From contig OZ024824.1 in assembly GCA_964016985.1 (NCBI GenBank), positions 45,677,168 through 45,741,167 on the forward strand: a stretch of DNA of 64,000 nucleotides, in the 5' to 3' direction. A program made the position numbers and the translations under genes. The number at the start of each line of letters is the position of its first letter. Positions within the stretch are counted from its first letter, which is position 1. The notes below the pieces were generated by a model. That model did no database searches and was not told the DNA's origin. It worked only from the letters and a program-made list of their open reading frames with translations. Of the stretch, positions 33,340 through 44,689 are shown one piece after another. The stretch is from Anodontia alba (taxonomy: Eukaryota; Mollusca; Bivalvia; Lucinida; Lucinidae).

Positions 33340-33880
33340 AGTCTAGATCAGTGGGTTTTAACCAAAATTTCCTGAATTATCTACAAACATATGTATTGTG
33401 GGTACTCATCAGAAGCACATTGCGAGGCACTTTGGATGAGTACCCACTACATACATGTATGTTTTGTGGAAAATGAGAAAAAAGTATCTTGATAATCCTC
33501 CCAGCGGGCATACAACGTTGAAACAACGTCGTTTCGACGTTGATTCAACGTATGGACGTTGAATCAAAGTTGTATCGACGTTGTTTCAACGTTGTGTGCC
33601 TGCTGGGCTGTTACCTTCAGCTAAGTAAGCCGTGATATTTTCATCATATAATATGGGAAATGAGGAAAAATTTAGTGCTTTAAGACAGATTTATGAAGTA
33701 ATAGATATACGTACTAGATTAGAAAAAAAAATCAAAATTCTTAAGATCACCCTTATAAGGTAGGCGCCTATATACCCCAGTTTATATTATATATTATGGA
33801 GACACACATTACACATACTTGTTAACGTAATGATTTTTTAGCTATCAGCAACTCTCGGAAATGGGAGGTAACACTTCTTC
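33340..33880. repeat. Interspersed repeat (copy 2 of 16930-17800), split
   Basis: Contains a hairpin of the TCTAGATAAG group (ACATATGTATTGTGGGTACT ... AGTACCCACTACATA, about 33385-33462), then the CCCAGC insertion, then ATATAATATGGGAAATGAGG and TTAACGTAATG in the order seen at 17140-17750. Confidence 0.6.
33500..33607. mobile_element. CCCAGC element, ACGTTG-rich type (copy 3)
   Basis: 108 bp, CCCAGCGGGCATACAACGTTG ends to CAACGTTGTGTGCCTGCTGGG, 2-bp target duplication CT (33498-33499 and 33608-33609). Confidence 0.9.
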
Positions 33881-34062
33881 TTTGATATCTTGTATCTTTG
33901 AATTCTGATCAGCCAACATTTTATTACGGCAATAATTTCACCGTCAGATTTCCACAGCTTATACTTTTATTGTTTTTATTTTTATCAGAGCATATTTACT
34001 GTGTTTGTTTGATTTCTGTTATTTTACATTTGCTTCTATAGTTATAGATCTCCATGGATTAA

Positions 34063-34257
34063 CCTTTCCACTCTCTGGGAAGTTTCAGCAGACAGCATTT
34101 TTTTTCTCATTTTTTCCAGAAAAGCAGCTTTGGCATTTCATGAAAACTGTTTCCACAGGAGGCAGTTTGCATGAATGTCTAAACCTATTTTCTGAGAAAA
34201 ATAAGAAAAGTATTTTAAAATGTCGTCTGCTGAAATTTTTACCCAGCATGCCTAGCG
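34063..34257. mobile_element. CAGACGAC element (copy 2)
   Basis: TTAA at 34059-34062 and 34258-34261. Inner arms CAGCAGACAGCATTTT / AAAATGTCGTCTGCTG and CATTTCATGAAAACTG / CAGTTTGCATGAATG. Confidence 0.75.
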
Positions 34258-34507
34258 TTAATCTTCATGGTTTAGTGTCTTATCTCCTGGCTTTTATCAT
34301 GCTATATATCATGTATGCAGGGTGTCAATGATTGATGCTGGAACTACCGGACCTTCCTATAAAAGATAGCCAGAGACACTAATGTTCATACATCTATAAC
34401 TCACAGATAACCTGGAAAGAACGAGTTTCTATGATTTCTATTAGACACCAAATATTTCAGTTTTAATCTTTATCGTTATTACAAGTATTGACTTTTATAA
34501 AAACACT

Positions 34508-34548
34508 TGGTCTACGCTTAGCACACAATGTGTGCTAAGCGTAGACCA
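34508..34548. repeat. Perfect 20-bp inverted repeat, 1-nt loop
   Basis: TGGTCTACGCTTAGCACACA, one A, then its exact complement. Confidence 0.95.
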
Positions 34549-34794
34549 TGTTTTTGTGAAAGCTATTACGTTGAGCATTCCATAGAAAATATCATTGTAC
34601 CTGTCCATGATCTTTTATAAAGTGCTTCCGGAGCCCATGGCCGTAGACAATTTGACCACATAGTTCTGAAACCAAATACCTCTTTTGTAGTCATTAAGTC
34701 AAAGTTGTTTTTGTTGTTGTTGTACACCTATTCTATAAACTAGACTGCTGTGGTTATCAGGAAAGACAGAGACCGCCCAGGGTTTTTGCACAGC

Positions 34795-35092
34795 CAAACG
34801 AATAAGGTGGATGTTCAGGAAGAGTCGCGATCATATAACATATCCTAACAGTACCAGTGGCACAAAGAGGACCAGTAAACAAACTACAACACATGGCTCA
34901 CGCTTTACAACCCAATACAAAGCAAAGTAACTAGCTCTCCCTTCCCCAGTGAAGTAATCATAATGCCAGACAGTAATGCTTGCATCAGAACAAGAAAACA
35001 TTACACATGAAAAGAAAAAAAAAAGAAAAACAGAAAGCAAAGTGGGCGACCGTACAACGGGTGACCACCTTGACTAGTAATCAAACGGGACT
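34795..35092. repeat. Interspersed repeat related to 40013-40300
   Basis: 'agtaactagctctcccttcc', 'agtgaagtaatcataat' and the AC-rich context match 40125-40160 loosely. Confidence 0.4.
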
Positions 35093-35182
35093 TAACATGT
35101 AGCGAAGTGCCACAAAGCCTTAGAAAGAACGAGCAACACATGTACAAGAATTTGCGCTTTAGAAGTAGTAAAACAATACCGA

Positions 35183-35224
35183 GAGGAGGGGGTGTGGTGG
35201 GGGTGGGGTGGGGGGAGGGGCGGG
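35183..35224 (+). other. G-rich tract, G-quadruplex candidate
   Basis: At least five runs of three or more G within 42 bases (GGGGG, GGGGG, GGGG, GGGGGG, GGGG, GGG). Confidence 0.6.
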
Positions 35225-36088
35225 TGATAAATCGATTTTATTTGCGCTAAATATTTTCGCCCTAGGTTCAAATGCTGTAAAGTATACAAAAAAAAAAATG
35301 TCTGGCTAGCATAGAGACTAAATAATCAGTGAAACGTCTCAGAAAAACGCGTAACTCCAATTAAAATACTGTGCCGAAAAGATGAGAGCTCTTGGCAACA
35401 CCCCAGACCCTGACAGCCAGTGCTTAAAAAACTACTAATTGAACTTATCAAGTTTACTTTGACATCGTTATAAAGTCAGAGACCCGACCCACCGTCGTAC
35501 AGTTAAAGAAGAAAGCATAGCTATTAACCGTGATTTCGTCAAAAACTAAGCACGCCGTCTGTTGCACAGCATCCATGTTACATCTGATTTTTCTATAAGC
35601 AAATCAGGGTCTTTACTCGCATACATGGCCACTGAGGAATGTTGAACATAAATGGATAACAGTAAAAATCCCGAACGTTCAAAATTTTCTTGTCGAAACA
35701 GGTTTTCATGTGCTTTTCTAAAGACCATGAAGATTTTCACAGATCCTGGCACTCGAGATGTGAGGGAGATAAATAATGCTTTCAGTAGAGTGCTTCAACA
35801 ATTAGATTTACCCTATGTACTCGGACAGACAGATCAGTGTAAACGTAGACCAAGATCAGACGCCGGAAAACGCAAAGTAATACATGTCTAGTAACTAACG
35901 AAACAAGCATGAAGGATCCACAGCACAAGAACATTAATAATGAGAATTTGGCAGTCTTAATTGCAACATCACAATGATACCCTGTAAGCAGGACAGAAAT
36001 CTACCACAGAATACAATGTACAGTGAAACATGTGTAAGAAAGTCACCTTTGAAATTGACTTTGGTGGCTGACGTGGAAAGGTGGCTAT
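35225..36088. other. Unassigned DNA
   Basis: 'gtgtaaacgtagaccaagatcagacgcc' near 35838 is a half GCAAACAG hairpin. No gene. Confidence 0.35.
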
Positions 36089-36150
36089 CTTATAAAGGTA
36101 CATGTCATGTAATTTTGCTGGCAAAATTACATGCCATGTACCTTTATAAG
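36089..36150. repeat. 62-bp hairpin, CTTATAAAGGTACATG arms
   Basis: Arms CTTATAAAGGTACATG-T/G-CATGTAATTTTG and complement, with a short loop and one mismatch. Flanks on both sides share 'aaggtggct...tcttata'-like words, so this may be the centre of a longer element. Confidence 0.85.
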
Positions 36151-36300
36151 AAAGGCGTTTTTTTCGCATCAACCACTATTTAAAGTTAGTCTCAAGGGTG
36201 GCTCTCTTACACAGTTTTCACTGTACAAGTAATTTTCAATATTACAGGTAACATTGTGCATGGTTTTTGTTGTACTTTCATGGGTATGGTAAGCCAAATA

Positions 36301-36475
36301 CAGTGGAACCTCGATAATTCAAAGTCCAAGGGACCAAACAGATTTGTTTGAATTATTGAGACTTTGAATAATTGAGGGTGAAAACGCATACATATATTTA
36401 AGTCGGGACTTCAAAATGATTTTGAATTATTGAAAATTTTGAATTATCGGAGTTTGAATTATCGAGGTTCTACTG
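36301..36475. mobile_element. Pogo/Tigger-like non-autonomous element, TA target
   Basis: CAGTGGAACCTCGATAATTC / GAATTATCGAGGTTCTACTG ends flanked by TA at 36299-36300 and 36476-36477. CAGT(A/G)GAACCTCG ends with a TA duplication are typical of the pogo/Tigger branch of Tc1-mariner (family knowledge). 175 bp, no transposase. Confidence 0.85.
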
Positions 36476-36654
36476 TAACTGAATACTAAACTCCCTATTT
36501 CGCAGCTAAATGTTTAACATAACAAACTGCACGAAGACTAATCTGAATCTGCTTTCGAGTAATTTGTATATGCGACTAAAACTTGCCTTAAGTATGTCGC
36601 GGCACATTTAGTAAACTTGTTATTGAATTAGATAAATAATGCCTATAAAAAGTA

Positions 36655-36960
36655 AATAAGTGAACTCAGGAACTGATACAATCAAATCCACATCAAGCCC
36701 CCAACATCAAAGGGAAAGGCATACAAATACAATAAAGCATCCACAAAATGAACAGACGTCAAGCAGAGTTGGCAACTCTTTCTCAGAAAGGTGGGAACTC
36801 CGGGCTGTTACCCAAACTTAACTGAATTTGTACTCAACTTACATAATCGTTAAAGGAAGAACATTATATAGAAAGTGAAACACTACCTAACAAATAACAA
36901 AAAGTACCACAATGAAAGTACCGCCAGGGAGCGGTCAGTAATTCTATAAATATTTTTTTC
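36655..36960 (+). repeat. Interspersed repeat ending ACCGCC...GGTCAGTAA (copy 2)
   Basis: Uninterrupted counterpart of 26225-26735; serves as the empty site for the insertion at 26371. Confidence 0.65.
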
Positions 36961-37083
36961 TGTATCTACCGTATTTACCCTATGTCTTCGAACACCTTAT
37001 CTCCTTACTACATGTATAATTGTCCTAAAATTTTAGAAAACAAGTACATTTTACTGCATCTGGAAAATGTGTCTAAAATACTA

Positions 37084-37434
37084 CAGACAACTCTCTTTAT
37101 ACCGACACTCGATTCAACGACAAAATTCGTTATGATGACAATTTGACTGTCACGAAACATTCGCTTAAGAGGTAACAGTTAGTCACAAATTATGCAAAAA
37201 TATTGTATTTAATATTTTTAAGAAACATATGTTTTGGATATTTAATAGAATCGCCTCAGTAAGGCGATTCTAACAAATATCCAAAATATATGTTCTATGA
37301 GGAAATAAGAACAAACAAGACCTTTCTTACATATCAATCTGCTTATTAAGTATTCTGTACAACAGCAAATTCATTTTAATGGCAACTTCTTTAGGAACAA
37401 CTGCTGTCGTTGTAACGAGGGTTCACTCTACTGG
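37084..37434. mobile_element. Possible pogo-like element holding a TCTAGATAAG-type hairpin
   Basis: Left 'cagacaactctctttatacc' and right GTCGTTGTAACGAGGGTTCA...CTACTG are weak inverted ends of the pogo kind. Inside, 37224-37300 is a hairpin ACATATGTTTTGGATATT ... ATATCCAAAATATATGT with centre AGAATCGCCT/AGGCGATTCT. Confidence 0.4.
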
Positions 37435-37442
37435 GATGAGCA

Positions 37443-37499
37443 GCAAAGTGTAGACCAGGTCAGACGCTGCGGCATCTGATCTGGGTCTACACTGTTTGC
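37443..37499. repeat. GCAAACAG hairpin
   Basis: GCAAAGTGTAGACCAGGTCAG / CTGATCTGGGTCTACACTGTTTGC, centre reduced to ACGCTGCGGCAT. Confidence 0.8.
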
Positions 37500-38239
37500 T
37501 CAGGCCTGTCTGTCTGAATGACTAAATATTTAGTGTATATAATAATATCATAAGATATTTACAAACTATCGCCGTAAAAGATTGAGATGCGCACGTTATC
37601 ATCTGCACCATGGACTGCACAGAGCACATCGCTAACGAATAAAATCCTTGTGCCTCACCCACTCACAAGTTTATGTGATAAAACGGAATCATTGAGAAAA
37701 AAAGCGAATTGCTCCAATTCTCGTGCAGGTGGCATCATTGAGTTTTAAGTATTTCTCTGCAGCAATCGTCCACCTGGCCTCTTAAAGATGTTTTCCTTTA
37801 ACCAGAGAACGCTTTAAGCTGAGAGACGAAATTAGGAATCGATGAAATAAAACGATATTTATCTCAACTTCGTATGCAGTAGTATAGATATATATCATCA
37901 AAGTTCGCCGGTTTGCAAAGTCTTACATAAATCATGAACATTTATTAAATCAAATAAATTCATGTTTAAGTACCATTTTAAACAAATTTCATAATGTTTG
38001 TTTATTAACTGCTTATGTAATTCCTTTTGAACCAATTATCACATAATCAACAAGGCTTGTATCAAGCTATTAAAGCAATAACTACAAACCTTCTCTATTA
38101 CCTGGTTTCAAATATAATATTGATATCATCTGATTATATCGTTTATTCTTCTTGAGCTCAGAAGACATCTGCAGTTGATTCTAGATTTTATAAACCGTGT
38201 CTTTCAATAAACGAACAGCTGGGATAATATAGGAGAGAA
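37500..38239. other. Unassigned DNA
   Basis: No gene or repeat recognised. Confidence 0.3.
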
Positions 38240-38330
38240 CTGAAAGTGACACTGGACAGAAATAAATATCCCTCGACCGGGACTCAAACCCAGAATCTCA
38301 GACTGACCCCGTCTGAGCCATCAAGGCACA
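38240..38330 (-). mobile_element. tRNA-derived SINE head
   Basis: On the minus strand 38326-38271: CCTTGATGGCTCAGACGG opens with an A-box-like D arm, and CTGGGTTTGAGTCCCGG is a well-formed T arm with a B-box-like loop. CCTTGAT pairs with GTCGAGG as a 7-bp acceptor stem including G-T pairs. The anticodon arm is missing or collapsed, as expected for a SINE and not for a tRNA gene. The body beyond is not defined. Confidence 0.55.
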
Positions 38331-38641
38331 TGGTCCACTTCATACAATATTCTCTTGTGTCACAGGGAAAATGCACTTCCTGCAAGGTTTATAGCATTCT
38401 GCAAGAATATATATTGGTACCTGAATTTTATGGTGACTGATTTTATAAATTCAAAAAGATTGTTGGCAAAATTGATATTTCGGAAAAATTATCCAAGCTT
38501 GTCACTCGATACAAAATGACAGGTAATGACATAGATATTCTGTGGCAACTTTGATAACTTTGCTTCCCTGTTTAACTGCACAACGGCGAGTCGGTCCTCA
38601 GACTTCCTCAGTCTGTTTCAGAAGATGGTCGCTTGACTATC

Positions 38642-38965
38642 CATTACGAAAACACGCCTTTTCAAATATATTGAAAATTTTACAACCAAAAAAGGAAAAT
38701 TTTCAGATAAAAAAATCTGAAATTTTTTATATTTTTTCTAAAACATAGATTGTGGGTACTCGTTAGAACCGCCTCGGCTAGGCGGTTCTAACGAGTACCC
38801 AATCTATATTTTTAGCAAAATATTGGCGAGGCAGTTCTAACGAGTATCCCAATCTATGTTTTTTAGCAAAATAAGAAAAATAATGTATACCCTCGAAACC
38901 CCAGTTTTACTATATAAAAGTGGGGTTTAAATGGGTCAAAATTATATAGGCGTGTTTTCGTGATG
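38642..38965 (+). mobile_element. CATTACGAAAACATGCC palindromic element (copy 5)
   Basis: 324 bp. Usual ends; part of the right half of the palindrome (AGGC(G/A)GTTCTAACGAGTA, then CAATCTAT...TTTAGCAAAAT) is duplicated at 38781-38871, which explains the extra length. Confidence 0.85.
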
Positions 38966-38995
38966 AGTATCTTTAGTCGGTCTCTAGTCATGCTA

Positions 38996-39800
38996 CTATT
39001 TTTTGGTTTTCTTGTGTTCTGGCTTCAGGTCGCCATTGAGCCATTTGCTTTGTTTCATCATAGTGTGTATGCTTATATGTGTAGAATGTGATGTTTCACT
39101 GATGAGGTAGACGTCCCTTATGCGGACTGAACATTTAATTGTCATTTGGAGCTGCATCGGAATTAACAGCGAATAACAAACACTATGACGAAACAAAGCG
39201 AAGGGCTCAATGACGATTATAAGAAAACTTGTTTTAAGGCTCCATATTCCTCAAAAATAGACATGTTCTTTTTTTCCAAAAAAGGTTTAATAAATTGATA
39301 TATGGTATTGATACTATCATAAAATGTGGCACCCGACAGCCTGAAAATTTCAGTTAGTCTCTCGTTCTTGGTTCTTGAAATGAAATGATTTTTGTTATAT
39401 CTCTGAATTAATGTTACCGACATTAATTCAGAGATACGATAAAAGCATTTCATTTTTGATCCAGTTAAAAACGTTCAGACTAACTGAATGTTTTTACAGG
39501 CTGTCAGATGCCACATTTTATGATCTTATTAATACTCTATGTCAATTTATTAAACTTTTTTGGATAAAAAACATGTCTATTTTTTAGGAATATGGAACCT
39601 TTAAGCTCTCTTCTCCAAGTGGATTTTCTTCTGACCATTCTAAAGCGGCTCCTCTGTTGCAGTTCTTTGTTCGTGCGTCTGTGGCTACATAATTATGTTT
39701 CACTTGTTTTGTTTGTTCTCTCTTCTTCCTTCGGTGCTTTGAGAAGGCTGCACTTCGTGATTGTGACCTTAGAATTCAAACCTCGGCTCTCTGGATAATC
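38996..39800 (+). repeat. Interspersed repeat 'TTCTTGTGTTCTGGCTTCAG' (copy 1), split
   Basis: Left part 38996-39215 and right part 39601-39800 flank the TTAA element at 39238-39600. The uninterrupted order is at 51307-51690. Confidence 0.65.
39238..39600. mobile_element. TTAA element, GGCTCCATATT ends (copy 2), nested
   Basis: TTAA at 39234-39237 and 39601-39604. GGCTCCATATTCCTC / AGGAATATGGAACC ends. Paired TTATATCTCTGAATTAATG / CATTAATTCAGAGATACGAT in the centre. Confidence 0.85.
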
Positions 39801-40012
39801 TGCAGGCATAATGATTTATGGAGTATTAACGTCCTTAACGTTTGTTTGTTCCGTTCTTAATGCAGTGCTGTTTTGTGTTGTTATTTCATTTAATTTTAGA
39901 CGAAATCTTATAATACCATTTGTCAGCCTCTTGAAGAATGTTCGTGCCTTGAAGTGGTGATTAATCTCATGAAATGTTTTTTTTTTTTTAATTAAAAAAA
40001 GGGTAAGAGAAA

Positions 40013-40300
40013 AGTCCAGGGAGTGCCACAATCACAAACCGCAGCCCTTCCCAGACCCCAAGAGGAAGAGGAAACAGACAAATCTAAACAAGCACAAACC
40101 GAACAAACATACGAAAAGCACTAAGATTAGCTCTCTCTTCCCCCAAGCGAGGTAATCGCAATACTAAAAGGACTGAAAAACACAAGAACAAAACGACACA
40201 CGGAAAGACATACAACAAATCGCCTCGTAGAATAAACCACAAAGCAACAAAGAGTAAGACTAACACCGGGACCACCGCCTTAGAACGGTCGGTAGAGCAA
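40013..40300 (+). repeat. Interspersed repeat ending ACCGCC...GGTCGGTA
   Basis: Ends 'accaccgccttagaacggtc', as do 26225-26735 and 36655-36960; otherwise AC/AG-rich. Confidence 0.45.
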
Positions 40301-41050
40301 AAAACTCTTAAACTCTTGATTCAACTTTAATTATGTGCGTCTTAAAACATCTTTACAACATGATCTTCCAGTTCACGCTAAAATCAAGTTTTGAAAATTA
40401 AAGAAACCCCCCTCTACTTAGAATAACAATTTGACAGAATGAATTATGTACATTGCGCGAAGGTTGAAATATCCAAACCACCGCAAACAACTCCAAAACA
40501 CCCTAAACCACATTATTTATTTACCTTTTCACACCAGACTTTATCTACATTTTCACCCCAAATTTCTTTCTTTATTACCTCAAGTGGAACTGGGTATCAA
40601 TGATAGCTTAGTATAATAAGCATCCACACAGTTTGATCTGGGTCTTTGCAGCAGATAAATGTAAATATGAGCCGGTCAGCGCTTTTGCAAAAGAAAAACT
40701 TAAGAAAAATATAAAGTGATGCCCAAGAAACATCAGACCAACAAAGTTCTAGATCAGCATCTGTGCAGTCTGATCAAGGTCTTGGGTCTTTACAGTAGAA
40801 CAACTTCAAGTGAAATATAGACCTGCGTTTAAAAAAATAACATACGACCAACAAAGTTCCAGATCAGCACGTGCATATACACAGGCAAATAAATGAAAGA
40901 AAGGATGGATAAACGTTTGTTCTGTGATTACACATCCAAAGAAGCCGGCCCATTTCAGCATTTCACATCTTGCATAATATTGAACAAACAATGGAATCAT
41001 TAGGTAAGGTGCCTTTAATCATCAGAAGCTATGTAAAAATATTTTCTTTA

Positions 41051-41094
<44 letters not shown>

Positions 41095-41119
41095 ACAGAT
41101 TAAACGTATAATATTTATT
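40301..41119. other. Unassigned DNA with one tandem duplication and a long T-run
   Basis: 'gaccaacaaagttc(t/c)agatcagca' occurs twice (about 40735 and 40847) as a diverged duplication of about 110 bp. T-run 41053-41087. Confidence 0.5.
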
Positions 41120-41290
41120 AATATTTGACACTTTGCATGCTGGCTAAAATTTTCAGGGGACGACATTTTGAAATATTTTTCTTATTTTTTTTCTAGGAAA
41201 TAGGCTTTGACACTAGGGAGACAATTTGCATGAGGTTTCAGATCCTGTTTTCTAGGAAAATAAGAAAAAATATCAACTGCTTGATTTGTG
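41120..41290. mobile_element. CAGACGAC element, degraded copy
   Basis: GGGGACGACATTTTGAAATA, TTTTCTAGGAAAT / TTTTCTAGGAAAATAAGAAA and GGGAGACAATTTGCATGA match the family layout. Ends decayed. Confidence 0.55.
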
Positions 41291-42742
41291 ACTCAAGAAA
41301 TCTAAATTGTGTTTCGAGGCATGGTTTGGGATGGTTTTAGAGTGGTTTGGAGTGTTTCAACGGACTCAGAAAGGATAAATCATATGCGTATTTGCCGCAA
41401 CCAAGCGGGAAATCAAATGGAACAATATTATGACGAACATTTTTTTTTACAATATAAAATTTTGTTTGCTTATTTAGGATCCCCATTCAGACAAAAGGAA
41501 ATTCCTGAAACTTGTGACAAATATGCAAAGTGATAAGACCCATTTGTCTTGGAATATGTGGTCGACGTACCCAAGCCTGAGAATCTTCATAAAACGTTGA
41601 ACCAATTAGAAAGTCAGAATGCTCAGATGAACAGACATGGGCCCCAAAAGAAAGGGTGCAATCAGGCATCCTAAGAATTTAAGGATTTCGACAGTCATTC
41701 CATAGATTTATATTGCGGTATGTCTAAATAACGATGATCTTGCGAAGAAAGGTGCGTTCGGTGGTGAAATTAGCTATCAACCCCTTATCCAGCGTTACAC
41801 AGAGTTGGGTATTACTTTGACAAGGACACTGTCAACGTTTCGGGTGTAAAGTGTACTTCGTTTTAAGAACCTCTATTATAATATTGGAAAAACTTGAAAA
41901 AATGTCAAAACTTATCTGCTATTCTTCGTCGTGTATCTTCTTTTTTGAAGATGCTTCTTGTATAAAATATCCCATGCCTTGGAAGTGCTGTTTTCCGTGA
42001 TTATAATGATTATAACCTTCCTTGGTGTATACATATTCATTTTTGTTTACATATTAACAAGAAATTTAAGTTCGTTTCGCAGTAATCTACGTTGAGATGT
42101 ATTTATTGTTCGGTTAATATTTCCAATTTACTTGTTAAAAGATTCGAAAACAAGATAACGAACGCAAACCATCTTTTTTGTACATCTTTCATTTTATGTT
42201 CCTGCTACTGGCGTGATTTGGAGGGGGTGGGGCGAAGGTGTCCGTGTGTAAAACTGGAATGGTCCAAAGTTGTTCGGTTACGTGGGTGGGATGGGGAGCG
42301 ATGGGCTTAAAACTAATCTAATGAAACGCGCGGTCATCGCCCTTAATTTTGATGCAGTTCCAGCTATGACTTGTCGGTCCACGTAGGGGTTCCCTAGCTC
42401 ATCGGCGTATCAACACATAAATACAACAAATTAACTTAATCGACATTTTATGAAAAACAAAAATAAGGACTCGGCGACAAACCGTAGGTTAAAGCAAAAA
42501 AAAAAAAAAACCTCCAGCTGACCCCGAGCACAGACGTTATAACGTTGGTTTGAGCACACTATTGCGTGAAGTTATGTCGGAACATGATTTTTTTGGTAAC
42601 TTTATCTAAAACAGAAAGATTGTTGATAATATTGATCTGTCGTAACAATTCAGATATATCATCACTCTTTAAGAAAAGACAGGTTCCAACAAGAATGTTT
42701 TGTGGCAAACTGCATGGTTATGAACCCAATTATGGTTTATAA
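41291..42742. other. Unassigned DNA
   Basis: No gene or repeat recognised; short frames lack similarity to anything known to me. Confidence 0.3.
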
Positions 42743-43262
42743 CATTTTTGGTTTTCTTGTGTTCTGGCTTCAGATGATCATTGAACCCTTTGCTTTATTA
42801 TAGCATAGTGTTTGTGACTGAATATATTTACTGTTTCACTAATGAGGTAAAAGGCCCATGCGTGAACCAAACACGTATTTGTAATTGGGAACTGCATCGG
42901 AATTAAGGGTGGGGTTTCACACTGCATGAGATTTAAGCACGATATTTCGCGCGAGTAAAACTAGTTGAACTCTCTCCCCAGTAAACACACAATGTCACAG
43001 CAACGTCTTCCAACGTCACTGCAACGTCGTGATGTTGCAGCGACGTTGTAACGACGTTGTGACGACGGTGTGTGTTTGCTGGGTCGAACTTTACATGCAA
43101 ATAATTGTTTTCTGCTGATTGTTCATTTGTGGTTCCTCTATGTTCATATGTCGATTCTTGTAAATGCACAGTTTTGATTTGCCATTATTTGCTCCTAATC
43201 TTTTCTTTTTCAGCGTCTCGAGAAGGCTGTACTGCGCAAGCGTAAACTTTCATGGGTAACTT
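42743..43262 (+). repeat. Interspersed repeat 'TTCTTGTGTTCTGGCTTCAG' (copy 2), split
   Basis: 'ttcttgtgttctggcttcag', 'ctgcatcggaattaagggtg', 'gcgcgagtaaaactagtt' then, after the CCCAGC insertion, the 'gcgtctcgagaaggctgtac' part. Confidence 0.65.
42977..43083. mobile_element. CCCAGC element, ACGTTG-rich type (copy 4), nested
   Basis: 107 bp, CCCAGTAAACACACAATGTC to GTGTGTTTGCTGGG, 2-bp duplication TC at 42975-42976 and 43084-43085. Confidence 0.9.
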
Positions 43263-43604
43263 CATATATATTTTAACATAACAAAGTGGAAGTAAATCAG
43301 CACCAACAGTTGAACAACTTTATTAATAAACCCCATCGAAATATCCATATTTTCTGTAGAATATACAGCTTTCTATTGCGGTAGTAAGATGAAACTATAT
43401 GCAGATGTATGCTACTGACTACAGCGACAATGCACAAAACAAGGTCACCCAGGCTACTGTTTTTCATGGTCTGCTTGCTTTAAATTCTGTTAGGACATAA
43501 TTTATATATTATGCTACAGACTGCATGCTTAGCACTTAATCCAGTTAGGGTTAATAGTTGTGATGCGTTCTTAAATTACATGACGGTGGGTCGATCCACA
43601 GATT
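43263..43604. other. Unassigned spacer
   Basis: Nothing recognised. Confidence 0.3.
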
Positions 43605-43820
43605 CACTTTACTACTCTCTTGGCTAATTCAGCAAACGACAAATGGTGACATTTTTTTTTCTTATTTTCCCCAGAAAACAGTATTTCATATTCAATGCAA
43701 ATTGTCTCCATCATGTTTTCTGTGAAAACAATTTGCATAAAAGCTAAAATCCTCTTTTCTGGGGAAAAATAAAAAAAATGTTTCAAAATGTTATGCAGAT
43801 TTTTCCCAGAGTACTACGCG
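43605..43820. mobile_element. CAGACGAC element (copy 4)
   Basis: Right TTAA 43821-43824. Inner arms TTATTTTCCCCAGAAAACAG / TTTTCTGGGGAAAAATAA and AATGCAAATTGTCTCC / CAATTTGCATAAA. Confidence 0.75.
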
Positions 43821-44689
43821 TTAAGTGAGGGTCCAATCCTAAATCTTCCCTAGATGGCTTGTGCATGAATTTACTCGGCTGTGGTTGATCTCATAAAAGT
43901 TCTTCCAGAGGATTTCATTTCTCTGACTTTTAGCCTGGTTTCATCATAACGTTGATAATTTAATTTCTAGAGTTTTTTTTTGTGTGTGTGTGTTCACGCT
44001 GGAGAACCACTGTACTCGAAATTCGCAGTAGTCGCGGTTTGGCTGCAGTCGATGAGGGCAGAAAGTATACGATTTTTGTTTGCCGGAATATTATAAATGA
44101 GTAAATTCTTTACAAGTATTTATTTTCACAATGATATTTTCATTTGGAATTATCACTGAAATAATTTTGTCCATTCTGGCTCAACTGGAGCTTTCAAAAT
44201 CTAAAACTAGCTGAGTACCAGCCAATTTCAGGCTAGCCGGTGGAATTTCATGAGTCTGAAATATATTCACACACAAAATAATAAAGTCAATAATTAACAA
44301 GTTATGGTATCAAACATTGCAGAATACGAATAAGGGAAGAAATAGAAAATTTGACATACTTCTGTTCATTGTTAGCGAAGTTATACGTAATTTTGTACGA
44401 CAACTTTCAGTAGTCGCGGGCACTGTACCAGTAATCGGGTGTCTAAATATGTAATTTGTACCAAGTTGTCAAGAAATGACTGGGCATAGTCAATGTGAGC
44501 ACGAACGGTTATTTAAGCATTCTTTCACTAAGAAAGCACATTCTCTATTAATTTCAAATTCTTGTGACACTCGTAATACAAATACTGAATGTAACACAAT
44601 CTGAAACAATAGAATGCAATCCAAATATAGTAGACGAGTTTCAGATCATTCGCAAACGCATTTCGTTGTCCATCAGTGACAATATGATT

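Noticed and set aside
34005..34331. 108-codon frame
   Set aside because: Lies mainly on the CAGACGAC palindromic element at 34063-34257.
38271..38326. A tRNA gene on the minus strand
   Set aside because: Acceptor-like and T arms form, but the length is 56 bases and no anticodon arm fits; treated as a SINE head.
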